The notes under the pieces were generated by a model, which saw only the letters and a program-made list of their open reading frames with translations, ran no database searches and was not told the origin of the DNA. From NCBI GenBank assembly GCA_020350425.1, contig CP070716.1, forward strand, positions 195,348-237,956: a DNA stretch of 42,609 bases. Direction: 5' to 3'. Of the stretch, positions 7,937 to 15,221 are shown piece by piece; position 1 is the stretch's first letter; each line of letters starts with the position of its first letter. A program made the position numbers and the translations under genes. This DNA is from Gemmatimonadota bacterium. Its GTDB lineage: Bacteria; Gemmatimonadota; Gemmatimonadetes; Gemmatimonadales; GWC2-71-9.

Positions 7937-8699
7937 GATCGACTCCAAAGACTGGGGCACGGTTCAGTTCGCGTCGGTGATCACCGAGGCGGAGTTGCGT
8001 TGGCGCAACCAGGTGCTCCCGGAGCTCCGGAAGTCGCCCGGCCTCCAGGCGCGCATCCAGCAGGATCCGCTCCTGCGGGAAGCGTTGCTGGTGCTCACGG
8101 CGCCGTCGCAAGATGAAGCGGTCGCAGCGGCGCAGCGACTCCGCGCCCGCTGGTTTCCATTCCACGGCCTCAATGAAGATGGGGAGAAGCGCCGCAAGTG
8201 GCTGGGCAACCTCCAGGAGGCGACGGCCAGCGAGGCCCGCAAGCAGGGGGTCACCGAGGAGCGGCTCAAGCAACTGCTGGGCGAGCAGGCCGTGTGGCTC
8301 GCTGTAATGCGCTCACCGGTCAAGAGTACCGAGCCCGCCACCTGGAAGCAGGCGCTGAAGCGCTGGATCCAGGAGTACAAGGGCGACGCCTTGACGGAGG
8401 TGCAGGCGCCAGCGAGGTCGCGCGGGCGGCCGCCCGTCCAGGCCGTCGAGTATGCACCGCCCTCGCCCGCGCGGTTCTTCGCGGAAACGCGTCTGCTCGC
8501 CGTGGAGAGCCTCAACACCGTGTGGCTGTGTGAGAAGGCGGGGACCCAGCTCAGCGACGCCCAGAAGAACGTTCTGCGGCTCACCTACGTGACCGGTCTC
8601 ATGGAGGATCACATCGCGTTCGAGATGGCGCTTTCCGTCGAGGCGGTGAGCAAGCTCAAGCGCAACGCGATGGCCGTGCTCCGCGCGCCCACCGTCTAG
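7935..8699 (+). CDS. Unrecognised protein with AT-hook-like motif and sigma-region-4-like C-terminus
   Basis: 254 residues, soluble and charged, with no signal peptide. The N-terminal about 150 residues look helical (for example ELRWRNQVLPELRKSPGLQARI and EEAR/KQLLGEQAVW-type segments). Residues 161-167 read RSRGRPP, an AT-hook-like RGRP core in a flexible stretch. The last about 50 residues (TQLSDAQKNVLRLTYVTGLMEDHIAFEM, then SVEAVSKLKRNAMAVLRA) resemble the helix-turn-helix of sigma-70 region 4: initial L-S-x-x-Q/R, turn, then S-x-x-A/T-V-x-x-x-x-x-R-A. There is no sigma region 2, so it is not an ECF sigma factor. I do not recognise the family. Its ATG overlaps that of the divergent methyltransferase. 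A GTG at 7977 is an alternative start that would remove the overlap. Confidence 0.8.
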   Translation: MIDSKDWGTVQFASVITEAELRWRNQVLPELRKSPGLQARIQQDPLLREALLVLTAPSQDEAVAAAQRLRARWFPFHGLNEDGEKRRKWLGNLQEATASEARKQGVTEERLKQLLGEQAVWLAVMRSPVKSTEPATWKQALKRWIQEYKGDALTEVQAPARSRGRPPVQAVEYAPPSPARFFAETRLLAVESLNTVWLCEKAGTQLSDAQKNVLRLTYVTGLMEDHIAFEMALSVEAVSKLKRNAMAVLRAPTV

Positions 8700-8718
8700 C
8701 ACGCCGGCCCGGGCCGGC

Positions 8719-8799
8719 TCACTCCCACTTGTCCCACGCGATCAACAACATCCGCCACAGCAGGAACGCGACGAGCGCCAGGCCCAGGTAAACGAGCAC
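8719..8799 (-). CDS. 26-residue single-span membrane peptide
   Basis: A GTG-initiated frame encodes (M)LVYLGLALVAFLLWRMLLIAWDKWE, with about 17 uninterrupted hydrophobic residues and a charged tail. GGAG lies six bases before the GTG, inside the last bases of the peptidase gene, which stops at 8809. That spacing suggests translation from the same message. No homologue is recognised. Such mini-proteins often modulate a membrane partner. The frame, strong ribosome site and hydrophobic design make it more than chance, but conservation is untested. Confidence 0.5.
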   Translation of the reverse strand: MLVYLGLALVAFLLWRMLLIAWDKWE

Positions 8800-8808
8800 G
8801 CGCGGCTC

Positions 8809-9417
8809 CTACGGCTCCGGCAACACGGCGCCGTGGGCCGAGAGGTGGTCGCTGGGATCGAGCCACTGCGAGCGTTGCTGCTCATGCGTGGCCTGGGGGC
8901 AAGCGCGCGTATAGCCCACGTACAGCCACGCGCCGCAGATCGTGGAGTAACGGTCGAAGTCACCGCGCCGGATGCCGAAGTGCATGTGTGGCCCCCAGGA
9001 GCCGCCATCCTCGTCATCATCGGCGATGAAGGCGATGAACTCGCCCGCACTGACGAAGTCTCCGACTTCCACCGGGGTCCCGCGCCGGCTCGAGATGTGG
9101 CCGTACAGGGCCGTCACGGTTTCGCCGGGGAGCTCGTGCTCCACGAGCATGATGCCGCCGTAGCCCCTGGCAACGTTGTTCAGTATGAGCTCCTGGACGA
9201 CGCCCCGCGCGATGGCGAACACGGAGTCGCCGCCGGCGGCCGTCGCGTCCTCGGCCAGGTGGTACCCGCCCCACGAGTCGTTCCATCCGCCGAAGTCCTG
9301 TGACAGCGCCCAGGTACGCAACGGGAATCGGACCGCGGCCGAGGGAGGCTCGGTCGAGCTGCTGCATGCGCCAGACACCAGGAGCACCACGAGGGGGACC
9401 GCACGGAGAAACCGCAT
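8809..9417 (-). CDS. M23 family metallopeptidase, lipoprotein
   Basis: 202 residues. The signal is MRFLRAVPLVVLLVSGAC, with Cys18 in a PROSITE-style lipobox (VSGAC), followed by a Ser-rich linker. The LytM/M23 domain has the first zinc ligands in GYHLAEDATA (His53 and Asp57, HxxxD), then GGIMLVEHELPGETVTALYGHIS, and the HxH motif in WGPHMHFGIRR. All expected zinc ligands are present, so active peptidoglycan endopeptidase activity in the periplasm is likely. The C-terminal about 45 residues (with two Cys: TICGAWLYVGYTRACP) extend past the domain and could form a disulfide. Upstream in-frame starts exist, but this ATG gives the best lipoprotein signal. Confidence 0.88.
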   Translation of the reverse strand: MRFLRAVPLVVLLVSGACSSSTEPPSAAVRFPLRTWALSQDFGGWNDSWGGYHLAEDATAAGGDSVFAIARGVVQELILNNVARGYGGIMLVEHELPGETVTALYGHISSRRGTPVEVGDFVSAGEFIAFIADDDEDGGSWGPHMHFGIRRGDFDRYSTICGAWLYVGYTRACPQATHEQQRSQWLDPSDHLSAHGAVLPEP

Positions 9418-9760
9418 CGTCGGATCGATCATAACACACATCATACGGCGGCGCGCCTGCCGGAGTTCCAGCGTCGCGACGGTGTACCGGGGGTCTCGCG
9501 GTGCTCTCGACTCAGGTCTGCACACCGGGTGCGGAGAAGCCCTCTCCACAATTCCACACGGCGTGGGAAACCCGCGTCACGCAGCGCGAGGACTCCACTG
9601 TCCCCTCCACACTGGACGCACACGGTGCTCGAGACGCCGAAGAAACCACGGCGCTTGCGGCTCGCGGTGCGCTGCGTAGCTTGAGCCACCTCCTCGGTGG
9701 TCAGGTACCCTCCCGTCCGGCCACGCGTCCACAACAACCAAGGAAATCAAGTGCCCTGAG
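9418..9760. other. 343-bp intergenic stretch, no convincing gene
   Basis: This separates the divergent peptidase and small hypothetical genes. A 98-codon open frame on the minus strand contains GYLTTEEVAQATQRTAS, faintly like the start of an excisionase-type helix-turn-helix, but then becomes Arg/Cys-rich with no domain. I see no tRNA fold, strong promoter or terminator. It presumably holds the promoters of both flanking genes. Confidence 0.5.
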
Positions 9761-10105
9761 ATGGCCGACTACAGCGTCCTTGGGATTCACAAGATTGCCC
9801 GCCAAGCAGCTGCCGACCTCGGCATCATCCGCTGCCCCCGCGACGGGGCCGTCATGCGGGTCGTCGCCTCACGCGCAGAGCACACGAGTCGCAACGGGAC
9901 GATCCTGCGGGAGTTCGACCGACTGCCACGGGGAGCCGAGTGGCTGATCGTTGACCTCGACCTCGAGTGCCCCGCGTGCCGGCGCCGCGCCGCTGGCGTG
10001 CGCCCCGCCGGGGACGTCGAGTGCCCCTATCAGTGGGGCCTGTTCGAGGGGCGTCGCCACAGCGACCCGGGCTCCAAGCGAAAGCTGGAGGCCGGCTCGG
10101 CGTAG
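9761..10105 (+). CDS. Hypothetical 114-residue protein with CxxC motif
   Basis: Starts MADYSVLGIHKIARQAA. It has one Cys-Pro (RCPRDGAVMRV) and, further on, ECPACRRRAAG followed by ECPYQWG. CP...ECPxC...ECP could form a small zinc-ribbon-like site. The middle (GAEWLIVDLDLECPACR) alternates like beta strands, as in zinc-ribbon hairpins. It has no signal peptide or membrane segment. The ribosome site is weak (AAGGA about 20 bases upstream, GAG immediately upstream). I do not recognise the family. Base composition and reading direction are consistent with a real gene, but support is moderate. Confidence 0.55.
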   Translation: MADYSVLGIHKIARQAAADLGIIRCPRDGAVMRVVASRAEHTSRNGTILREFDRLPRGAEWLIVDLDLECPACRRRAAGVRPAGDVECPYQWGLFEGRRHSDPGSKRKLEAGSA

Positions 10106-10225
10106 CGGCTCTCGCCCGGGGGGCGCCCTACCTCCTTCCCAAGCCAGAGCGATGCCGTCGTGGCCCCCGCCACTGGAGCGTCTCGCGTCAGCCTGCGGGT
10201 GTGGCCTGTATCGGACTCCGGCGGA

Positions 10226-11812
10226 TCAGGAGTCGCACTGAATCTTGAGCAGCCGCGTCGCGGTCTCGCCGTCCACCGGCTCGGAGTAGAGGAAGCCCTG
10301 TCCCTCGTCGCACTTGAGGAACTTGAGCCGCGCCGACTGCTCCTGTGTTTCGATCCCCTCGGCCACGACGCTGATGCCGAGATCGCGTGCGAGGCCCACG
10401 ATGGCCTGGATGACCTGGGGTTTCTGCCCGGACACGTCGAGGTCGCTCACGAAGGAGCGGTCGATCTTGAGCGTGTCGATGGGGAGCTGCTGCAGGTAGC
10501 TGAGTGAGGAATACCCGGTGCCGAAATCGTCGATGTTCACCTGGATGCCCAGCGCGCGCAGCTCGTTGATCGTCTCGACGCTGACGTCCACCTCTTCCAT
10601 CAGCACGCCCTCGGTGATCTCGAAGCGCAGGCGGCGGAAGTCGAACCCGCTCCGCTCGATCGTCTCCTTCACACGCTCCACGAGGCGGCTCTCCTGAAAC
10701 TGCTTGGGTGAGAGGTTCACGCTGACGGAGAGCTCCGGCATGTCGGTGAACTGCTCCAGCCACAGGGACATCTGGCGGCACGCCTCCCCCAGCACCCACC
10801 AGCCGAGCGGAATGATCAGGCCGGTCTCCTCGGCCAGGGGGATGAAGTGGCTGGGTTGCAGCAGACCCTGCTCCGGGTGATTCCAGCGCACCAGGGCCTC
10901 GAAGCCCGTGATGCGGCCGGTCTCCAGCGACACCACGGGCTGGAAGTAGAGTCGCAGCTGGTCGTGCTCGATGGCGTGTCGGAGGTCGGTCTCCAGGCGG
11001 ATGAGAGCCAGCGCCCGCGCATGCATCGTCTCGTCGTACAGCTCGTAGCGGTCGCGCCCGTGCGCCTTGGCCCGGTCCATCGCGGTGCCGGCGTCGCGGA
11101 TCAGCGTCCCGGCATCGTACGAGTTCTCGTCGGTGACGATGCCGATGCTCGCCGTGACCGGTTGCTCCTGGTCTGCCAGCCCGTACGGTGTCTTCAGCAC
11201 CGCCTGCACGCGCTTCGCGACGCGGATGGCATCGCTGCTGTCCTTGATCTGGTGGAGCAGGATGCCGAACTCGTCCCCGCCGGTGCGCGCCACCACGTCG
11301 CCGGGGCGCAGGCAGGTGAGCAACCGGCGTGCCACGGCGATCAGCAGCTGGTCGCCGGCGGCGTGTCCCAGCGTCTCGTTGATCAGCTTGAACCGGTCGA
11401 GCCCCACGATCAGCACCGCGAGACTCGGCGGTTGCTGCCGCTCCGCGCGGCGGGTGGAGCGCTCCAGCAGGTTGAGGAAGGAGGCGCGGTTCGGCAGTCC
11501 GGTGGCGGGGTCGTAGAACGTTTCGCTGGATATGGCCGAGCTCGAGAGGGTGCGGCTGAGGACCATCACGGTGACGAGCGCCAGGACGCTGACGCCGAGG
11601 GTGGCGATGTCAACGGCCTGCAGGGTCAGGACCAACCCCTGCGACAGCATCGGCGCGAGCACGACGATCGTGCCGGTGATGGCCACCACGCCGAGCACGG
11701 CGCCCAGCACGGCGAGCTGCCGGTCGCGCAGCCGGAAGAGCAGCGTGATGCACCACCCCGCTGCCGTGAGCAGGATGGCGATCGAGACCAGCAACAGCGG
11801 TGTGACGGCCAC
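10226..11812 (-). CDS. GGDEF-EAL cyclic-di-GMP signalling protein, membrane-bound
   Basis: 528 residues. The N-terminus has three hydrophobic segments (about 4-26, 33-56, 62-86). A diguanylate cyclase domain follows (about 97-262; DPATGLPNRASF start, GGDEF at 178-182 intact, inhibitory I-site RPGD at 169-172). The EAL phosphodiesterase domain begins near 275: EAL at 305-307 in GFEALVRW, then SVNLSP, EITEG, IDDFGTGYSSL, LKIDRSFV, VAEGIET and QGFLYS. All canonical active-site motifs are present, so both synthesis and hydrolysis of c-di-GMP are possible. Such tandem proteins are often biased one way. There is no recognisable extracellular sensor domain, so the membrane part may sense directly. 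It is a single-gene unit, with its promoter in the following 350-bp spacer. Confidence 0.95.
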   Translation of the reverse strand: MAVTPLLLVSIAILLTAAGWCITLLFRLRDRQLAVLGAVLGVVAITGTIVVLAPMLSQGLVLTLQAVDIATLGVSVLALVTVMVLSRTLSSSAISSETFYDPATGLPNRASFLNLLERSTRRAERQQPPSLAVLIVGLDRFKLINETLGHAAGDQLLIAVARRLLTCLRPGDVVARTGGDEFGILLHQIKDSSDAIRVAKRVQAVLKTPYGLADQEQPVTASIGIVTDENSYDAGTLIRDAGTAMDRAKAHGRDRYELYDETMHARALALIRLETDLRHAIEHDQLRLYFQPVVSLETGRITGFEALVRWNHPEQGLLQPSHFIPLAEETGLIIPLGWWVLGEACRQMSLWLEQFTDMPELSVSVNLSPKQFQESRLVERVKETIERSGFDFRRLRFEITEGVLMEEVDVSVETINELRALGIQVNIDDFGTGYSSLSYLQQLPIDTLKIDRSFVSDLDVSGQKPQVIQAIVGLARDLGISVVAEGIETQEQSARLKFLKCDEGQGFLYSEPVDGETATRLLKIQCDS

Positions 11813-12161
11813 TACCCCCCCGAGTCACGGGTTACCGGCAGCGCACCCGCGCACGATGCCGTGGCGGCAGTGGTTTCACAGTGACGGGACTCACGCGGCG
11901 CCGCCCTCGCGATCGCCCCAGCGACGCCTTTTGTATCTGCTTGTTTCACAATGACTTACAATACGCGTTTTCGCGCGGTGGCCGGCTGGCCGCGCGCGGG
12001 TTGAGATACTCGGCCACCTGGTTAGAATACGGCGCCGTGCCGAGCGGGCCCCAGAACTCGGCGTGCGGAGGTTTGCCCCAGGGGGATGGGTGAGGGCGGG
12101 GGCGTCGCGTGCGGACTGGTGCGTGGCGGAAAGTGACCCTAGACGACGCAGGAGAGAGTAA
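11813..12161. other. 349-bp divergent intergenic region with an AT-rich patch
   Basis: This holds the promoters of the GGDEF-EAL gene (minus) and the solute-binding-protein gene (plus). Bases around 11929-11970 are strikingly AT-rich for this genome. Two near-identical 12-mers, TTTCACAGTGAC (11874-11885) and TTTCACAATGAC (11944-11955), lie 70 bp apart in the same orientation. No gene is visible. Confidence 0.6.
12001..12028 (+). promoter_or_regulatory. Sigma-70-type promoter of the solute-binding protein gene
   Basis: TTGAGA (12001-12006), a 16-bp spacer, and TAGAAT (12023-12028), both five of six matches to consensus. It leaves a leader of about 125 bases before the ATG at 12162, which has AGGAG upstream. 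The leader is GC-rich and could fold, but I recognise no riboswitch in it. Confidence 0.6.
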
Positions 12162-12980
12162 ATGTTGCGAGTAAACCGAATTGTCGTCCTGACCCTGCTC
12201 CTCGTGGGCGGCCTGTGCGCCGGCGTACGCACCGCCGCCGCCCAGGAGTCCCCCGTCCTGGACCGGGTGGTCCAGGCTGGCGAGCTCAGGGTCGGGATGT
12301 CCGGCAACCAGCCGCCGTTCAACATGCGCGACCGCGCGGGCAATCTCATGGGGATCGACGTGGACGTCGCGACCGCGTTGGCGGGGGCCATGGAGGTCGA
12401 GCTGAACATCGTCACCAGGCCGTTCGGCGAGCTGCTGAGCGCGCTGGAGGCCGGTGAGGTGGACGTCGTCATTTCCGGGATGACGATCACGGCCGAGCGG
12501 ACGCGCCGCGTGTCGTTCGTGGGTCCATACATGCTGTCGGGCATGTCGATCCTCACCAACTCGCGCGCGCTGGCGGCGGCCGACGCCACCGAGGACTTCG
12601 ATCAGGCGAGCCTCAAGCTGGCGGCGCTCAGGGGCTCCACCAGTGAGCGCTTCGTGGAGCGCTACCTTCCGGCCGCGCAGTTCACGGCGGTGGAGGACTA
12701 TGACCGGGGCGTGCAGATGGTGCTGGCAGACGAGGTGGACGCGCTGGTGGCCGACATGCCGATCTGTTTGCTCTCGGTGATGCGCAACCCCAATGCCGGC
12801 CTGCTCACCCTGGACGAGCCGCTCACGATCGAGGCGATCGGGATGGCCCTGCCGAAGGGTGACACGCAGTTCCACAACGTGGTGGAGAACTACTACCGCG
12901 CGTTCGAGGGCACCGGGATCCTGGAGGCGCTCAGAGCGAAGTGGCTGGAGGACAGCTCCTGGATCGCGGCGCTGCCGTAG
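12162..12980 (+). CDS. Extracellular solute-binding protein, family 3 (amino-acid type), orphan
   Basis: 272 residues with signal peptide MLRVNRIVVLTLLLVGGLCAGVRTAAAQ. The two-lobed SBP_bac_3 fold is clear: LDRVVQAGELRVGMSGNQPPFNM, LMGIDVDVATALAGAM, LLSALEAGEVDVVISGMTIT, ERTRRVSFVGPYMLSGMSIL, KLAALRGSTSERFVE, QMVLADEVDALVADMP and IGMALPKGD. Such proteins bind amino acids or related small acids in the periplasm and feed an ABC importer. No permease or ATPase gene is nearby, and the gene has its own promoter and terminator, so it works with a distant importer or as a sensor or enzyme-like relative (for example cyclohexadienyl-dehydratase-like). An AGGAG site precedes the ATG. Confidence 0.92.
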   Translation: MLRVNRIVVLTLLLVGGLCAGVRTAAAQESPVLDRVVQAGELRVGMSGNQPPFNMRDRAGNLMGIDVDVATALAGAMEVELNIVTRPFGELLSALEAGEVDVVISGMTITAERTRRVSFVGPYMLSGMSILTNSRALAAADATEDFDQASLKLAALRGSTSERFVERYLPAAQFTAVEDYDRGVQMVLADEVDALVADMPICLLSVMRNPNAGLLTLDEPLTIEAIGMALPKGDTQFHNVVENYYRAFEGTGILEALRAKWLEDSSWIAALP

Positions 12981-13042
12981 GGCGCCGCGGGTGATGCGAC
13001 GGTCCGGAGTCGGGACATCCGGTCGTCGCCCGCGAGGTTCTT

Positions 13043-13069
13043 GAGGCCCCGGCGCAGCGCCGGGGCCTC
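13043..13069 (+). terminator. GC-rich hairpin terminator after the solute-binding protein gene
   Basis: A perfect 12-bp stem (13043-13054 with 13058-13069) around a CAG loop, 62 bp after the stop codon. No T run follows, as is common for terminators in GC-rich genomes. Confidence 0.7.
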
Positions 13070-13182
13070 GTCACAGGTGGGATTCGCGGCCGGTCCAGCC
13101 GTTCATGCAAATTTCACGCTGTCTTCAGGTAGTGAGCCCGTAATGAGCCCTTAGCGGAATCCGTTTTCCAAAGGGGGTCATC

Positions 13183-13437
13183 GTGCTGGTGCGTTTCATG
13201 GGGGCTCTCAAGAAGGGCGGTGTGGGCTTTGCGACCCTCCTCCTCATCCTGATGCTGGGGCTCGCGCTCGGGATGTCGGCGACCCAGACGGGGTGCAGCG
13301 AGGAGCAGTGCCTGTCTTCGGGGGAGAACTGCACGCAGTCGTACCTGGAGAACAACGACCTGCAGGGGTATCACTGCTGTAACGGCCAGGTTTGCGAGGC
13401 CGGGCTCATCTCGGGCATTCTGATCTGTCAGTACTGA
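13183..13437 (+). CDS. Exported 84-residue Cys-rich peptide, knottin-like spacing
   Basis: The start is GTG at 13183 with AAAGGGGG five bases upstream. Residues 1-12 are basic and 15-31 hydrophobic (GFATLLLILMLGLALGM), a signal peptide or anchor. The remaining about 50 residues hold seven cysteines (38, 43, 50, 65, 66, 71, 82) and few basic residues. The last six read C-x6-C-x14-CC-x4-C-x10-C, the C-C-CC-C-C order of inhibitor-cystine-knot peptides, though the third loop is long. Cys38 follows Q-T-G, which is not a good lipobox. An acidic, disulfide-bonded, exported mini-protein is the best description, and no family is recognised. It converges on the PD40 gene and shares its last ten bases with it. 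Confidence 0.75.
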   Translation: MLVRFMGALKKGGVGFATLLLILMLGLALGMSATQTGCSEEQCLSSGENCTQSYLENNDLQGYHCCNGQVCEAGLISGILICQY

Positions 13438-15221
13438 GCAGCTGATTCGGCGGGAGCGGGGGCGCCGCGGATCCACGCATCCGAGGTGAACTCGTCGATG
13501 GAGCAGGCGAGCGACTGCGCATCGCGGCTGATGGAGAGTTCCGCGATATCGCACGGCGCTGGCAGCCGCCATACCGCGGCCGTGCCGCCCCCGGAGACAG
13601 ACTGGCGCCCCACTTCCGAGGCGCGGTAGGGAAGGTCCTGCCGCGCAAAGTAGAGGTCCCCGTTCCCGGTCCACCGCAGCGGCCGGTCGGGCCCGGTGGT
13701 GAGCCGGGTCGGGGGACCGCCCTCCAACGCAAAGAGCCAGATGCCGCGGCCGCCCGGTCCGACCCGGGCGGCGGCCACGCGCGCACCGTCGGGCGAGAGC
13801 ACGGCGTGCAGCGCCTCCGTGCCGGGTGGCCCGACGGGCGCCATGCGGCCGCCCTCGCTGGCCTCCACCAGTGCCAGCCTCGTGCCCTCCAGCAGCGCGT
13901 ACAGCACGTACCGCCCGTCGGCCGACCAGTCGGGCTGCCCGTACGGGTGCGCGGGCGCGTTGCCGAGGGGCGCCACGCGACCCGACGCCGTGTCGACCGT
14001 CATCAGCCAGGGTCCCCGCCCGCTCTCCGAGAGGAACGCGAGCCGGTCGCCGTCGGGGGACCACGCGAGCGCGCGCTTGGGACGCCGATCGAACGTGACC
14101 CGCCGTTCCTGCCGGCCGTCGAGCGGTCGCAGGAAGATGTCGCTCTCCCCCGTGGGGCCGGTGCCGACGTAGGCCACGACGTCGCCCCCGGGCGAGAGCG
14201 CCGGGCTGCCGTACGACCGGGTCGGGTCGCGCGGTGCGAGCGCCACGCGGGGCGCTCGGCCGTCCCGCGGGAACAGGTAGAGACGGCGTCGGCTGGCGCC
14301 GTCCGCGTACGCCAGCAATGTGCCGTCGTGCGAGACGTCGAAGCCGACGTTGTGCGGCAGGTCGCCCAGCACCTCGGCCGGATCCCTGCCGAGCGCGTCG
14401 GCCCGGAGGTGCGCGATGGCGCGGCGGCCCGCGGCCCAGTGGGTGTAGTAGATGAATCCCTCGGCGGTCCACACGACGCGTCCCGACGTGGCGCTGCCCA
14501 GGTTGTAACCCTCCGGCAGGCCCCCGAGCAGCGTCCGCTGCGCCGCCGTGCCGGGCACGACCCGAGCGATCACGCCTGTGCCGTCGTACGCCACGGCGTG
14601 ATAGGCGACGTCCGCTCCTGCGGGGGCCGCGGCCACCCCCACGACCCACGCGGCCACGCCGCGCAGGTCCGCCAATGTGCCGTCCGCGACGACCGAGTCG
14701 CTCCCCACGAGCGTCAGGGAGGCCGGTCGCGTGCCCCGATAGATCCAGGGGCCCGCCGCCGTCGCGAGGAGGTAGTCCCCGTCCGGCGCGAAGTCGTACG
14801 CCGTGATGCCGACGCCGGGGTGGAGGGCGACCGTATCGCCATCGCCCCCTGCGGCCGGCACGCGGCACAGCGCACGGGGCAGGGGGCAACCGAAGAGCAG
14901 CAGGTCACCGTTGGGATGCCAGCGCGGCGCACCGAGCGGCACGTCGCCGCGCAGCAGCTCGGCGGGCGCACCGTCCGGCAGCGGCTGCACCGCGAGGGCG
15001 GTGCCGCCCCGCGTGAGATAGGCGATCCGCGAGCCGTCGGGCGAGAGCGCAACGTCGCGCGCGTCACCCGACGTGGTGAGCGGGCGGGCATCCGGGGCCG
15101 GCTCGGCGGGGGGCGGAGACACGGCGCGCGGGAACAGGGCCGCGGCGAGCAGGGTCACGAGCGCCACGGCGACGATCGCGACCCAGTGGCGCGAGAGGAA
15201 CGAGCGGTACTCGCCGCTCAT
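13428..15221 (-). CDS. Membrane-anchored PD40/TolB-like beta-propeller protein
   Basis: 597 residues from the ATG at 15221, which overlaps the DUF4105 stop as ATGA. A short cytoplasmic start (MSGEYRSFLSRHW) and one transmembrane helix (about 13-31, VAIVAVALVTLLAAALF) precede a periplasmic domain of many PD40/WD40-like repeats: ARDVALSPDGSRIAYL, APRWHPNGDLLLFG, GSPALSPGGDVVAYVG, ALAWSPDGDRLAFLS, QPDWSADGRYVLYAL and others, about two propellers' worth. The layout matches the C-terminal half of kinase-TM-PD40 receptors, but the kinase part is absent. The frame stays open upstream only as noise over the next gene. It is the last gene of the serine hydrolase, DUF4105, PD40 set. Confidence 0.85.
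   Translation of the reverse strand: MSGEYRSFLSRHWVAIVAVALVTLLAAALFPRAVSPPPAEPAPDARPLTTSGDARDVALSPDGSRIAYLTRGGTALAVQPLPDGAPAELLRGDVPLGAPRWHPNGDLLLFGCPLPRALCRVPAAGGDGDTVALHPGVGITAYDFAPDGDYLLATAAGPWIYRGTRPASLTLVGSDSVVADGTLADLRGVAAWVVGVAAAPAGADVAYHAVAYDGTGVIARVVPGTAAQRTLLGGLPEGYNLGSATSGRVVWTAEGFIYYTHWAAGRRAIAHLRADALGRDPAEVLGDLPHNVGFDVSHDGTLLAYADGASRRRLYLFPRDGRAPRVALAPRDPTRSYGSPALSPGGDVVAYVGTGPTGESDIFLRPLDGRQERRVTFDRRPKRALAWSPDGDRLAFLSESGRGPWLMTVDTASGRVAPLGNAPAHPYGQPDWSADGRYVLYALLEGTRLALVEASEGGRMAPVGPPGTEALHAVLSPDGARVAAARVGPGGRGIWLFALEGGPPTRLTTGPDRPLRWTGNGDLYFARQDLPYRASEVGRQSVSGGGTAAVWRLPAPCDIAELSISRDAQSLACSIDEFTSDAWIRGAPAPAESAAQY

Noticed and set aside
9441-9737. 98-codon minus-strand frame with YLTTEEVAQ
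   Set aside because: The helix-turn-helix likeness ends after about ten residues and the rest is Arg/Cys-rich. There is no ribosome site or domain, so it is treated as intergenic.
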